DNA of 50,874 nt. Origin: SKUL01 sp964487545. GTDB lineage: Bacteria; Bacteroidota; Bacteroidia; Flavobacteriales_D; SKUL01. How positions within the stretch are numbered: the first letter of the stretch is position 1; each line of letters opens with the position of its first letter. The stretch is taken from assembly GCA_964487545.1 (NCBI GenBank), contig CAZARI010000022.1, positions 1 through 50,874 on the forward strand, given 5' to 3'. Below are positions 43,864-50,874 of the stretch, piece by piece. The notes under the pieces are model-generated. The model was given only the letters and a program-made list of their open reading frames with translations, was not told the DNA's origin and did no database searches. A program made the position numbers and the translations under genes.

Positions 43864-44838
43864 TTAATCGAATGACTGGTTTGCGTGCGATGCCATTTCA
43901 ATCAGACGGTCGTATTCTTCAGGAGTGAGGTCGTTAAAGAAAAAGTTTATCGGATTGATTTTCCTACCGTCCTTCAAAACTTCGTAATGCAGGTGTGGCG
44001 CGCTCGACGAGCCCGTATTACCCACCAAACCAATAACTTCTCCGCGCTTCACTTTTTGCCCTTTTTGCATATTGATTTTGCTCATGTGGGCATAGAGCGT
44101 CTCGTATCCAAAACCATGGTCAATTACCACATATTTTCCATATCCACGGTTGTTTCGTGGGTGCACTTCCTTGATCACACCGTCGCCTGTGGCATAAATT
44201 TCGGTACCCACGGGAGCTGAAAAATCCATTCCCCAGTGCATTTTCCACACTTTATACAACGGGTGAATGCGGTTTCCAAAGCCCGAGGCCATGCGCTTGA
44301 GCTCCTTGTTACTCACCGGCTGGATAGCAGGAATAGAGGCCAGCATTTGTTCTTTGTTTTTGGCCAATTCGATTACCGCATCAAACGATTTAGACTGGAT
44401 ATACAAACGCTTTTCGAGGCGATCCAGTTGATAGCGGGAATCTACAACCAAATCAGAAACATCATACCCGGTTAAATAGTTGTAGCGGTTCACGCCACCT
44501 ACACCAACCTGCCGCACACTTTCGGGAATTGGTTCGGCTTCAAAAATGGTGCGGTAGATGTTGTCATCGCGATTCTCAATATCAGCAAGCACTTTCTCCA
44601 CCCGGTGGAGATCCTTATTGAGCAACTCGAACTGACTGATTAAAAACGCGTTTTCGCGCCTAAGCATTTTCTCCTTGGGCGAATCAAAAAAAGTGTAGGC
44701 CACCAACAATATGATCGAAGCAAAAAACAATCCGAGCACCATATAGGAGCTCACTTGTTTGAGACGATCGGCAAAGGTAACCTTAACCCGCTCATAATTA
44801 AGCGTACTGGGATTGTATTTATAGCGAACTTTAGGCAT
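43864..44838 (-). CDS. M23 family peptidase, membrane-anchored
   Basis: A 324-residue peptidase with one N-terminal membrane helix (about 33-55), a coiled coil, and an M23/LytM domain at the C-terminus. Zinc ligands are in KMHWGMDFSAP and HLHYEVLKDG, with YETLYAHMSK between, so it should be active as a cell-wall DD-endopeptidase. N-terminal TM and coiled coil are as in divisome-associated M23 proteins. It is divergent from alaS, with overlapping promoter boxes in the 123-base gap. Confidence 0.92.
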   Translation of the reverse strand: MPKVRYKYNPSTLNYERVKVTFADRLKQVSSYMVLGLFFASIILLVAYTFFDSPKEKMLRRENAFLISQFELLNKDLHRVEKVLADIENRDDNIYRTIFEAEPIPESVRQVGVGGVNRYNYLTGYDVSDLVVDSRYQLDRLEKRLYIQSKSFDAVIELAKNKEQMLASIPAIQPVSNKELKRMASGFGNRIHPLYKVWKMHWGMDFSAPVGTEIYATGDGVIKEVHPRNNRGYGKYVVIDHGFGYETLYAHMSKINMQKGQKVKRGEVIGLVGNTGSSSAPHLHYEVLKDGRKINPINFFFNDLTPEEYDRLIEMASHANQSFD

Positions 44839-44878
44839 GTTTCAACTTACAAAACGCAAAGCGCCCTGAATTAATGGG

Positions 44879-44886
44879 CAAATGTA
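44879..44886 (-). promoter_or_regulatory. -7 box of the M23-merR operon
   Basis: TACATTTG on the minus strand, 40 bases before the M23 ATG. Confidence 0.4.
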
Positions 44887-44895
44887 AAAATAATC

Positions 44896-44903
44896 TAATT
44901 TTG
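44896..44903 (+). promoter_or_regulatory. -7 box of alaS
   Basis: TAATTTTG on the plus strand, 58 bases before the alaS ATG and only nine bases from the divergent box, so the polymerases could not occupy both sites at once. Confidence 0.4.
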
Positions 44904-44961
44904 TCATTCCTTTTTTCGGACGGCTTTAACTAATATTAAGAAATAACCCGCTCATAATCAG

Positions 44962-47601
44962 ATGAAAGTTCGAGACATCCGTCAACATTTCCTTCAATTC
45001 TTCGCAGAAAAAAATCATCAGATCGTTCCTTCCGCTCCGATAGTGGTCAAAAACGACCCCACTTTGATGTTTACAAACGCGGGGATGAATCCGTTTAAAG
45101 ATCTTTTCCTTGGCAATGAAACGCCAAAGTATCATCGTGTTGCAGATTCTCAAAAATGCCTTCGTGTATCGGGCAAGCACAACGATTTGGAAGAAGTGGG
45201 TGTAGACACATACCATCACACCATGTTCGAAATGCTCGGCAACTGGTCGTTTGGCGATCCAAGCGATCCGGAAGTCGGGTACTATAAAAAAGAAGCCATC
45301 GCCTGGGCTTGGGAACTGCTCACCGATGTCTATCAGCTCGACCCCGACCGGCTGTACGTCACGGTGTTTGAAGGCGACGAAGATGATGGATTACCGCCCG
45401 ATAATGAAGCCAAAAAGTACTGGGAAAAACACATTGCTGCCGATCGCATTCTGAACGGTGATAAAAAAGACAACTTTTGGGAAATGGGTGAAACTGGGCC
45501 CTGTGGTCCGTGTTCAGAAATTCATATCGACTTGCGCAGCGACGAAGAGCGGAAACAGATTTCCGGACACACGCTGGTCAACGAAGACCATCCCCTGGTG
45601 GTTGAAATCTGGAATTTGGTATTTATGGAGCTCAACCGGCAGGCCAGCGGCAAACTCACTCCCCTGCCCGCCCGACACATCGACACAGGCATGGGCCTCG
45701 AAAGGCTCACCATGGCTATTCAAGGCGTTGAATCGAACTACGACACCGATATTTTTCAGCCCATCATCCGTGAGCTGGAGCAAATTACCAATCAGCAGTA
45801 CACCGCTACAGAAAGTAAAAAGGACGTTGCTTTTCGCGTGGCCAGCGATCACATTCGCGCCATTGCGTTTGCCATAGCAGATGGGCAACTGCCCTCGAAT
45901 ACCGGAGCTGGATATGTGATTCGTCGGATTTTGCGCCGCGCTGTGCGGTATGCGTTCTCCTTTCTCCATCTGCGAGAACCCTTTCTCTATCGTTTGGTAG
46001 AGGTGCTGGAAAGCGAAATGGGTGATTTTTTCCCCGAACTTAATCACCAGAAAAAACTAATCACCAGCGTGATTCGTGAAGAAGAAGAAACCTTTTTGCG
46101 CACGCTCGCTCATGGAATCAGTCGAATTGAGGAATTCATGAAAAACAATTCAGGTGCTGAAATGGACGGCGAAACCGCTTTTGTTCTATACGATACCTTT
46201 GGTTTTCCCATTGACCTCACTGCGCTTATTCTCAGTGAAGCCGGAAATTCGGTGGATATGAAAGGCTTTGAGGTGGCGTTGCAAAAACAAAAAGACCGGT
46301 CGCGAAAGGCCACTGCCATTGAAGCGGCCGATTGGGTGGAGCTGGGCGAACAACGCAACAGCGTGTTTGATGGATACGATCAGCTAACGGCCAAAGTACG
46401 CATTGTGCGCTATCGTGCGGTGAAAATCAAGAACAAGCAGCAATTTCAGCTCATCTTCGACCGCACGCCATTCTATCCCGAAGGTGGAGGTCAGGTTGGT
46501 GACACTGGCTACATTGAAAATGAACAAGAAAAGATTCAGATTCTCGATACCAAAAGAGAAAATCAACTGATTATTCACCTCAGCGATCGGCTGCCTAAAA
46601 ACCCGGAATCGTTATTTAATGCCCACGTGGATGAAAACTTACGGGCACTCACCGCTGCCAATCACAGCGCTACGCATTTGCTGCATCACGCCTTGCGACA
46701 AGTGCTCGGCAACCATGTAGAACAAAAAGGTTCGCTTGTTCATCCCGACTATCTGCGGTTCGACTTTTCGCACTTCGGAAAAGTAAGCGATGAAGAGCTG
46801 GCTCAAATTGAAATCACAGTAAATCACGCCATCTGGAGCGGACTTCCGTTGGAGGAACATCGACAAATGCCACGCGAAAATGCCCTCGAAATGGGAGCTG
46901 TGGCACTCTTTGGCGAAAAATACGGGGACGAAGTTCGCGTGATAAAATTTGGCGAATCAATAGAACTTTGCGGCGGAACCCACGTTCAGCAGCTCGGCGA
47001 AATTGGCTGGTTTAAAATCACTTCAGAATCAGGAATTGCCGCTGGAATAAGACGAATTGAAGCACTGACCAACGAAGGTGCTCGGCGTTTTGTGATTGAC
47101 CAGCTCGAAATGCTCGACACGGTGAAATCAGTACTGAAATCACCACAGGATCCGATAAAAAGTGTTGAGGAATTGCTACAGCGCAACCAGGAGTTGCAGA
47201 AAGAAGTGGAAAAGGCGCAGCGTGCACAGGCTGGCAATATCAAGGAAGCGTTGATCAAATCAACTGAAAAGGTCAACGGTGCTCGGTTCATTGCCCAAAA
47301 GGTGGCGCTTGATCCAGCTTCGGTGAAAAACGTTTCGTTTGCGTTGCGCAAGCAAATGGACGATTTGTTTATGCTGCTGGCGACCGAAGATAATGGAAAA
47401 GTCACTCTGACACTGGTGTTGGGAGATCGGCTGATGAATGAAAAATCACTGAACGCCGGCCTGTTGATCCGCGATTTGGCAAAACACATTAACGGAGGTG
47501 GCGGAGGTCAGCAGTTTTTTGCAACCGCCGGAGGTAAAAACCCCGCAGGAATTGATGCGGCGCTGCAGGCAGGTAGAAAACTATTAAGCGAGCTGGGCTG
47601 A
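44962..47601 (+). CDS. alaS: Alanyl-tRNA synthetase
   Basis: An 879-residue class II synthetase charging tRNA-Ala. Domains in order: catalytic core (HFFAEKNHQIVPSAP-like region, TNAGMNPFKD, TPKYHRVADSQKCLR, MFEMLGNWSFGD), tRNA recognition (GTGAGYVIRRILRRAVR-like), editing domain with the HxxxH zinc site in NHSATHLLHHAL and the CGGTHV motif, and a C-Ala domain ending with the glycine-rich GGGGGQQFFATAGG. Length and motifs are normal. Its 3' end overlaps the convergent DUF5684 gene by 18 bases. Confidence 0.97.
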   Translation: MKVRDIRQHFLQFFAEKNHQIVPSAPIVVKNDPTLMFTNAGMNPFKDLFLGNETPKYHRVADSQKCLRVSGKHNDLEEVGVDTYHHTMFEMLGNWSFGDPSDPEVGYYKKEAIAWAWELLTDVYQLDPDRLYVTVFEGDEDDGLPPDNEAKKYWEKHIAADRILNGDKKDNFWEMGETGPCGPCSEIHIDLRSDEERKQISGHTLVNEDHPLVVEIWNLVFMELNRQASGKLTPLPARHIDTGMGLERLTMAIQGVESNYDTDIFQPIIRELEQITNQQYTATESKKDVAFRVASDHIRAIAFAIADGQLPSNTGAGYVIRRILRRAVRYAFSFLHLREPFLYRLVEVLESEMGDFFPELNHQKKLITSVIREEEETFLRTLAHGISRIEEFMKNNSGAEMDGETAFVLYDTFGFPIDLTALILSEAGNSVDMKGFEVALQKQKDRSRKATAIEAADWVELGEQRNSVFDGYDQLTAKVRIVRYRAVKIKNKQQFQLIFDRTPFYPEGGGQVGDTGYIENEQEKIQILDTKRENQLIIHLSDRLPKNPESLFNAHVDENLRALTAANHSATHLLHHALRQVLGNHVEQKGSLVHPDYLRFDFSHFGKVSDEELAQIEITVNHAIWSGLPLEEHRQMPRENALEMGAVALFGEKYGDEVRVIKFGESIELCGGTHVQQLGEIGWFKITSESGIAAGIRRIEALTNEGARRFVIDQLEMLDTVKSVLKSPQDPIKSVEELLQRNQELQKEVEKAQRAQAGNIKEALIKSTEKVNGARFIAQKVALDPASVKNVSFALRKQMDDLFMLLATEDNGKVTLTLVLGDRLMNEKSLNAGLLIRDLAKHINGGGGGQQFFATAGGKNPAGIDAALQAGRKLLSELG

Positions 47602-48036
47602 AGATACGGTGCCGTCTGACTTTTTAAGGTTGTACACCGGTCCGTAGTATTTCTCTTCGTACGAAAGTCCGAGGTGCAGAACGTAAAAGCCGTTGAACAA
47701 AATCACCAGCATGTAGTCCATCCATGATCGCTTGCCGAATGACCGGCACAGCTCGATGTAGACCTTGATCAGAAAGTAGAAATTGAATCCCGGAATGAGT
47801 AAATACCAAATGTGATTGGCCGGCCTTCCTACAATGCGCAGAAAAACAATAATATTCAGCACCGGAACCAAACAAGTGTATCCCTTCTGCCCGGCTTTCT
47901 CATACAAACTCCACTGGGCCACTGTTGCAATAAACAGGAAGAAAATCAGCGCAATCAAAACGCCGCCACTAAACGAGGCATTAAACCAGTCATAAGCACT
48001 TACAAGGCTTTCGGCAAATCCATTAATCCAGTTCAT
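47584..48036 (-). CDS. DUF5684 family membrane protein
   Basis: A 150-residue protein with four hydrophobic segments. The block QWSLYEKAGQKGYTCLVPVLNIIVFLRIVGRP is the DUF5684 signature, a family known mostly as an accessory to signal peptidases or of unknown role. The C-terminal LGLSYEEKYYGPVYNL is soluble. The only overlap is the 18-base 3' overlap with alaS. Confidence 0.8.
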   Translation of the reverse strand: MNWINGFAESLVSAYDWFNASFSGGVLIALIFFLFIATVAQWSLYEKAGQKGYTCLVPVLNIIVFLRIVGRPANHIWYLLIPGFNFYFLIKVYIELCRSFGKRSWMDYMLVILFNGFYVLHLGLSYEEKYYGPVYNLKKSDGTVSSAQLA

Positions 48037-48313
48037 AACGCAATGTTTTATCGATTCAACACCAGGCAGTTTTAAGTGCCATCATGTTTGCACGTGTTTC
48101 GTAAATAAGACGAACAATACACCGCTCGGTTGCCCATCATAAATCAGTGTGAATTATCTACAAACCTCTGTTGATTATTTAATTGCAATCTGTGCAAAGG
48201 CATCGGTTCATTACTGTAAATTGCACGTTGATTTCAAAAAGTGAATTTTTCGGTTATGTATCCTTTAGATAAAAAACCGCAATACCCTCAGCATTGACAA
48301 ACTGACGCATCAA

Positions 48314-49738
48314 ATGGCCCTTTATGAACACAGGCACTCAGCAGTCATTGTCAAGTCATCAATTCTGCTGACCGCTCCGCTCCTGCTATTTTTTCTGACA
48401 GCCAGCCTCTGCGCGGTTTCGGCACATACAACAATGCCGCATCAACCACAAAAGCACATTGGCGGACTTGCAGACGAGGCCGCTTCAATTTATCAGTCGC
48501 GTGTGATGGAACTGATCGATTATTCGCTCGGATTTTACATGGACGAGCTGGTGCTTTGGGATCAACCTACGGTCACTTTTCGACATCCGGCCCCTCAGCA
48601 GTTTGACCATCTCAACCAAATTGTGGTTCAAGCCCTTGAACTTTACGCGCATCCGGCCAAGGAATCGTTTTGGGGATTTTCGGGAAGAATCGAAAAGCAA
48701 CTCTTACAACTTCACCAGCTCGAGGGCTATGTCATTGATTATTCCAACCCGGTGGCTCAAGCGCAAAGCACTATTTCGCAGCGTGAACTTCGCAACCGCG
48801 TGGAGGGATTAAAGACTTCGGCTACTCATGAAGTGGAAACTTTGATTGAAGAACACCCCGATCCGATTGACACCGACGGCCAATTGCTATTCACCCATGC
48901 AGTGGCTTTGCCGGATGAAAACCGAATGTTGCAACGGCTCGATAAGGCCTCGAAAATGGATGTGGCGTTGCTCATTGATTCGTTGTTTGAGCTCAAGGAG
49001 GTTCCGCACGGATTGATCGGAAAAATTAACGACCGTATTCAGCAATTGGAGCATGGGGATGAGGAGGAAGAAACTGACAAATTTCACAAAAACCAACCGT
49101 TAAATCCCATTCCACATCAACTCGAACCCTCGTTGGAAGCAGATATGGCGGAGCTGAACTTGAAACTGCCCAAAAAGAAAAAGGTGACTCCTGCGCCAAG
49201 CAAGCCTGTTGATTTTAACACGAAGGTGGTAGAGTTGCTGGAAGAAAACAATCGATTGATGGCCAAATTCAGCGACCGTTTTGAGTTGATGCAGCAGCAA
49301 ATTATTGGACTCCACGACGAACAACGAACAGAATTACTTCACTCTGAAAAACGGCTGCAGGCACAGATCGATGATCTGTATGAAAAGGTGGAAAACGGGT
49401 ATAGTTCAACTTCCAAAACAAAGGGCGCGGCCACTTCCATTATCTTTGAACGCAACAGTGCTGCGGTTGGATTATATTACCAAACCTTGCTTAACGAAAT
49501 GGCATCAACCCTGATTAAAGATCCGCAGCGCAAGGTCATGATTACCGGCTTTGCCGATGCCACCGGAAATAGAGAGTACAACATTTTGCTAAGTCGCCGG
49601 CGTGCCGAAAGTGTTCGCAATTACCTGCAAAACAAAGGCATTGACGAATCGCGTTTGGTTGTCAACTATCTCGGTGACAATAAGTCGGATGCTGCCAATC
49701 CACTCGATCGCAAGGTAGAGATTGAATGGGTTAAATAG
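48314..49738 (+). CDS. OmpA family protein
   Basis: A 474-residue exported protein. After an N-terminal signal-like segment (SSILLTAPLLLFFLTASLCAVSA) there is a long, mostly helical middle (about 60-360) with coiled-coil features (LLEENNRLMAKF). The C-terminal 100 residues are the OmpA-like peptidoglycan-binding domain: IIFERNSAAVG, MITGFADATGNREYNILLSRRRAESVRNYL, GIDESRLVV. The conserved Asp and Arg are in place. The middle part does not match a known domain to me. A role in envelope anchoring is likely. Confidence 0.88.
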   Translation: MALYEHRHSAVIVKSSILLTAPLLLFFLTASLCAVSAHTTMPHQPQKHIGGLADEAASIYQSRVMELIDYSLGFYMDELVLWDQPTVTFRHPAPQQFDHLNQIVVQALELYAHPAKESFWGFSGRIEKQLLQLHQLEGYVIDYSNPVAQAQSTISQRELRNRVEGLKTSATHEVETLIEEHPDPIDTDGQLLFTHAVALPDENRMLQRLDKASKMDVALLIDSLFELKEVPHGLIGKINDRIQQLEHGDEEEETDKFHKNQPLNPIPHQLEPSLEADMAELNLKLPKKKKVTPAPSKPVDFNTKVVELLEENNRLMAKFSDRFELMQQQIIGLHDEQRTELLHSEKRLQAQIDDLYEKVENGYSSTSKTKGAATSIIFERNSAAVGLYYQTLLNEMASTLIKDPQRKVMITGFADATGNREYNILLSRRRAESVRNYLQNKGIDESRLVVNYLGDNKSDAANPLDRKVEIEWVK

Positions 49739-49747
49739 ATCGGCACA

Positions 49748-50581
49748 CTATCTACCACCTATCGGTGCAACTTTTAAAACCTCACGGCGAATTGAATCGC
49801 GCTGTGCGTCGTTCAAAGAGCGGTTAAACTCATAAATGTCACCCTCCCAGGTGCCGTAAATTGGATTGGGCAGAACGATATACTCCAACCCAAATTTTTT
49901 GCGGTCGTTTTCGGTAATAACCCCCCGGGTATTGTCTTCTTGTTTATCCCATTTTTCGTGAAAATCACCGAGGTTATCACCGATCAGCATCACCACATTA
50001 TACCCCCTGTCCTGCACTTCCTGCCGACGCTCTTTTTTGCCAGAGGTATTGGTCATCAGCAAGAAATGTTTGTGATCGAGTTGGGGCATATTCAAATCGC
50101 TCATGTTCCGAATGGTCGGTTCCAGCGCAGCAGTATCGCGGTTAGAAACGTAAAACATGGTCACCCCCAAACTGTCGGCAAAGCGCAGAAAAGCACCCGC
50201 TCCAGGCACTTCACCTGCTGCCGCCAGATCAGTCCATTTGGCCCAGGTATCTGCTGAATAAGGTTGATTATTCATTACCTGCCAGCCCGAGTAGGGGCTG
50301 TTGTCGAGAACGGTTTCGTCGAGATCGAGAATCACCGCTGGATTTTCTACTTCTTTGAACGACTGTTGCAGTCGGAAGGTGGCGGTTGCGTATGCCTGAT
50401 AACACAAAGCCTGATATTCTGCCGCTCGTTGCACAAACAGGGTGGCTGCCATGAGGTAGTCCTGCGAATTTTCTTCAGCAACAGGTTGGGTTTGAGATGC
50501 GTTTTCCTGAACCGCATTGTTTTGGGGCTGGCAAGCTGCAAATAACATCACAACAATGCCGCTGACGAACATTTTCTTCAT
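49748..50581 (-). CDS. e(P4)-type acid phosphatase/5'-nucleotidase, lipoprotein
   Basis: A 277-residue HAD-superfamily class C acid phosphatase. Lipoprotein signal ends at LFAAC (Cys17). The nucleophile motif DLDETVLDN gives Asp86 and Asp88; the further HAD motifs are VSNRD and IGDNLGDF. In Haemophilus the homologue releases nucleoside from NMN. It should be outer-membrane anchored. It is preceded by a -7 box only four bases before the ATG. Convergent with the OmpA-like gene. Confidence 0.93.
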   Translation of the reverse strand: MKKMFVSGIVVMLFAACQPQNNAVQENASQTQPVAEENSQDYLMAATLFVQRAAEYQALCYQAYATATFRLQQSFKEVENPAVILDLDETVLDNSPYSGWQVMNNQPYSADTWAKWTDLAAAGEVPGAGAFLRFADSLGVTMFYVSNRDTAALEPTIRNMSDLNMPQLDHKHFLLMTNTSGKKERRQEVQDRGYNVVMLIGDNLGDFHEKWDKQEDNTRGVITENDRKKFGLEYIVLPNPIYGTWEGDIYEFNRSLNDAQRDSIRREVLKVAPIGGR

Positions 50582-50585
50582 GTCA

Positions 50586-50593
50586 CAAATTTA
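50586..50593 (-). promoter_or_regulatory. -7 box of the e(P4) gene, nearly leaderless
   Basis: TAAATTTG on the minus strand ends four bases before the ATG at 50581. No TTG is found at the -33 spacing. Confidence 0.4.
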
Positions 50594-50607
50594 ATCGAAT
50601 CGTTGGG

Positions 50608-50677
50608 ATGGGGCGTGGTGGTACAGACCTTGAATTCACGACTACTTCGTGGCTATTGCTTTTATACAGTGTTGGGC
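50608..50677 (-). repeat. Dispersed repeat, copy B
   Basis: Shares ordered blocks with 20770-20822 (AACA, GTATA, GAAGT, AATTCAAG, TGT.CC). The rest of 50600-50794 shows no gene; the frame at 50608-50823 on the plus strand is low-complexity hydrophobic noise. Confidence 0.45.
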
Positions 50678-50794
50678 AATCGTGCTTTCCTTTCTGTCAT
50701 CACTGTGCGTTGGAAAAGATATACTCTCTTGCAATTTTTCGCTTTCAGGTTGGCTGGTGCGAATTGCAAATGTGTATGGCTTTTAGCGTTGGCA

Positions 50795-50874
50795 TTATTT
50801 CGTTATTACTCTGTTTTTCTTAAAATTCTCTGCTTGTTCAAATATGTCTTTATATACTTCGTCTCTTTCTACTG
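50795..50874 (-). CDS. 3' end of a gene cut by the window edge
   Basis: The minus strand carries an open frame reading VERDEVYKDIFEQAENFKKNR and VITK, then TAA at 50795. The composition looks coding. It could be the C-terminus of a type I restriction subunit, a family with similar tails, but 25 residues are too few to say. Start is outside the window. Confidence 0.4.
   Translation of the reverse strand, partial: VERDEVYKDIFEQAENFKKNRVITK

Noticed and set aside
50608..50823. Plus-strand ORF of 71 codons at the right end
   Set aside because: Low-complexity hydrophobic translation overlapping the repeat and antisense to a coding-like frame.

Overview
The window comes from a Bacteroidota chromosome, most likely a marine Flavobacteriales or Cryomorphaceae-like organism. 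The evidence is type IX secretion (T9SS) C-terminal sorting domains on several secreted proteins, Bacteroidota-type promoters (TAnnTTTG -7 boxes), few Shine-Dalgarno sites, a monothiol YtxJ, DUF983, DUF3078 and CtlX homologues, and an NADP-isocitrate dehydrogenase of the Bacteroidota type. It is a scaffolded assembly: a 100-N gap at 42743-42842 is flanked by an identical 55-bp sequence on both sides. No rRNA, tRNA, CRISPR array or IS transposase was recognised.

Layout. 1-2.6 kb: 5' part of an asparagine-synthase-like gene cut by the window edge, a DUF983 protein, a conserved hypothetical and a SanA-like protein. 2.7-10.3 kb: a GAF/HisKA_2 sensor kinase, the shikimate genes aroB-aroA, proline dehydrogenase, a front-end type fatty acid desaturase, a T9SS-exported cupredoxin and a metallophosphatase. 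10.4-17.5 kb: MATE exporter, a collapsed choice-of-anchor-L gene, a TPR sensor kinase, YtxJ and a lipoprotein M3 peptidase.

17.6-21.6 kb is the accessory region. A 5'-truncated DinB gene and a 3'-truncated WYL regulator face a roughly 2-kb insert holding remnants of a defence operon: the 3' end of a DUF1156 methylase, an intact GIY-YIG-like gene and the 5' part of a PLD-SNF2 helicase, a gene set resembling Hma/DISARM-related systems. Next to it is an AT-rich pair, an HNH nuclease and a YGEL-type hypothetical, ending in a dispersed repeat that recurs at 50.6 kb.

21.7-41.2 kb is mostly core: M1 peptidase, nth, a decayed T9SS C-terminal domain, an acyltransferase, an NTF2-like/ctlX pair, a glycine-rich T9SS protein resembling the ALK/LTK glycine-rich domain, icd, a Spy-like protein, DUF3078, an MFS exporter, an M16 active/inactive peptidase pair, fabD, a BI-1 protein, folE-queD and hldD.

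41.2-43.5 kb is a low-GC two-gene unit of secreted proteins between near-identical 72/73-bp direct repeats with small hairpins, and it contains the assembly gap. 43.5-50.9 kb returns to core genes: MerR regulator, M23 peptidase, alaS, DUF5684 protein, OmpA-like protein and an e(P4) phosphatase, then repeat sequence and the 3' end of a gene cut by the window.

The metabolic genes fit an aerobic heterotroph making its own aromatic amino acids and degrading peptides and proline. The most interesting feature is the decayed defence island at 17.9-20.0 kb and the repeats around it and at 41-43 kb.
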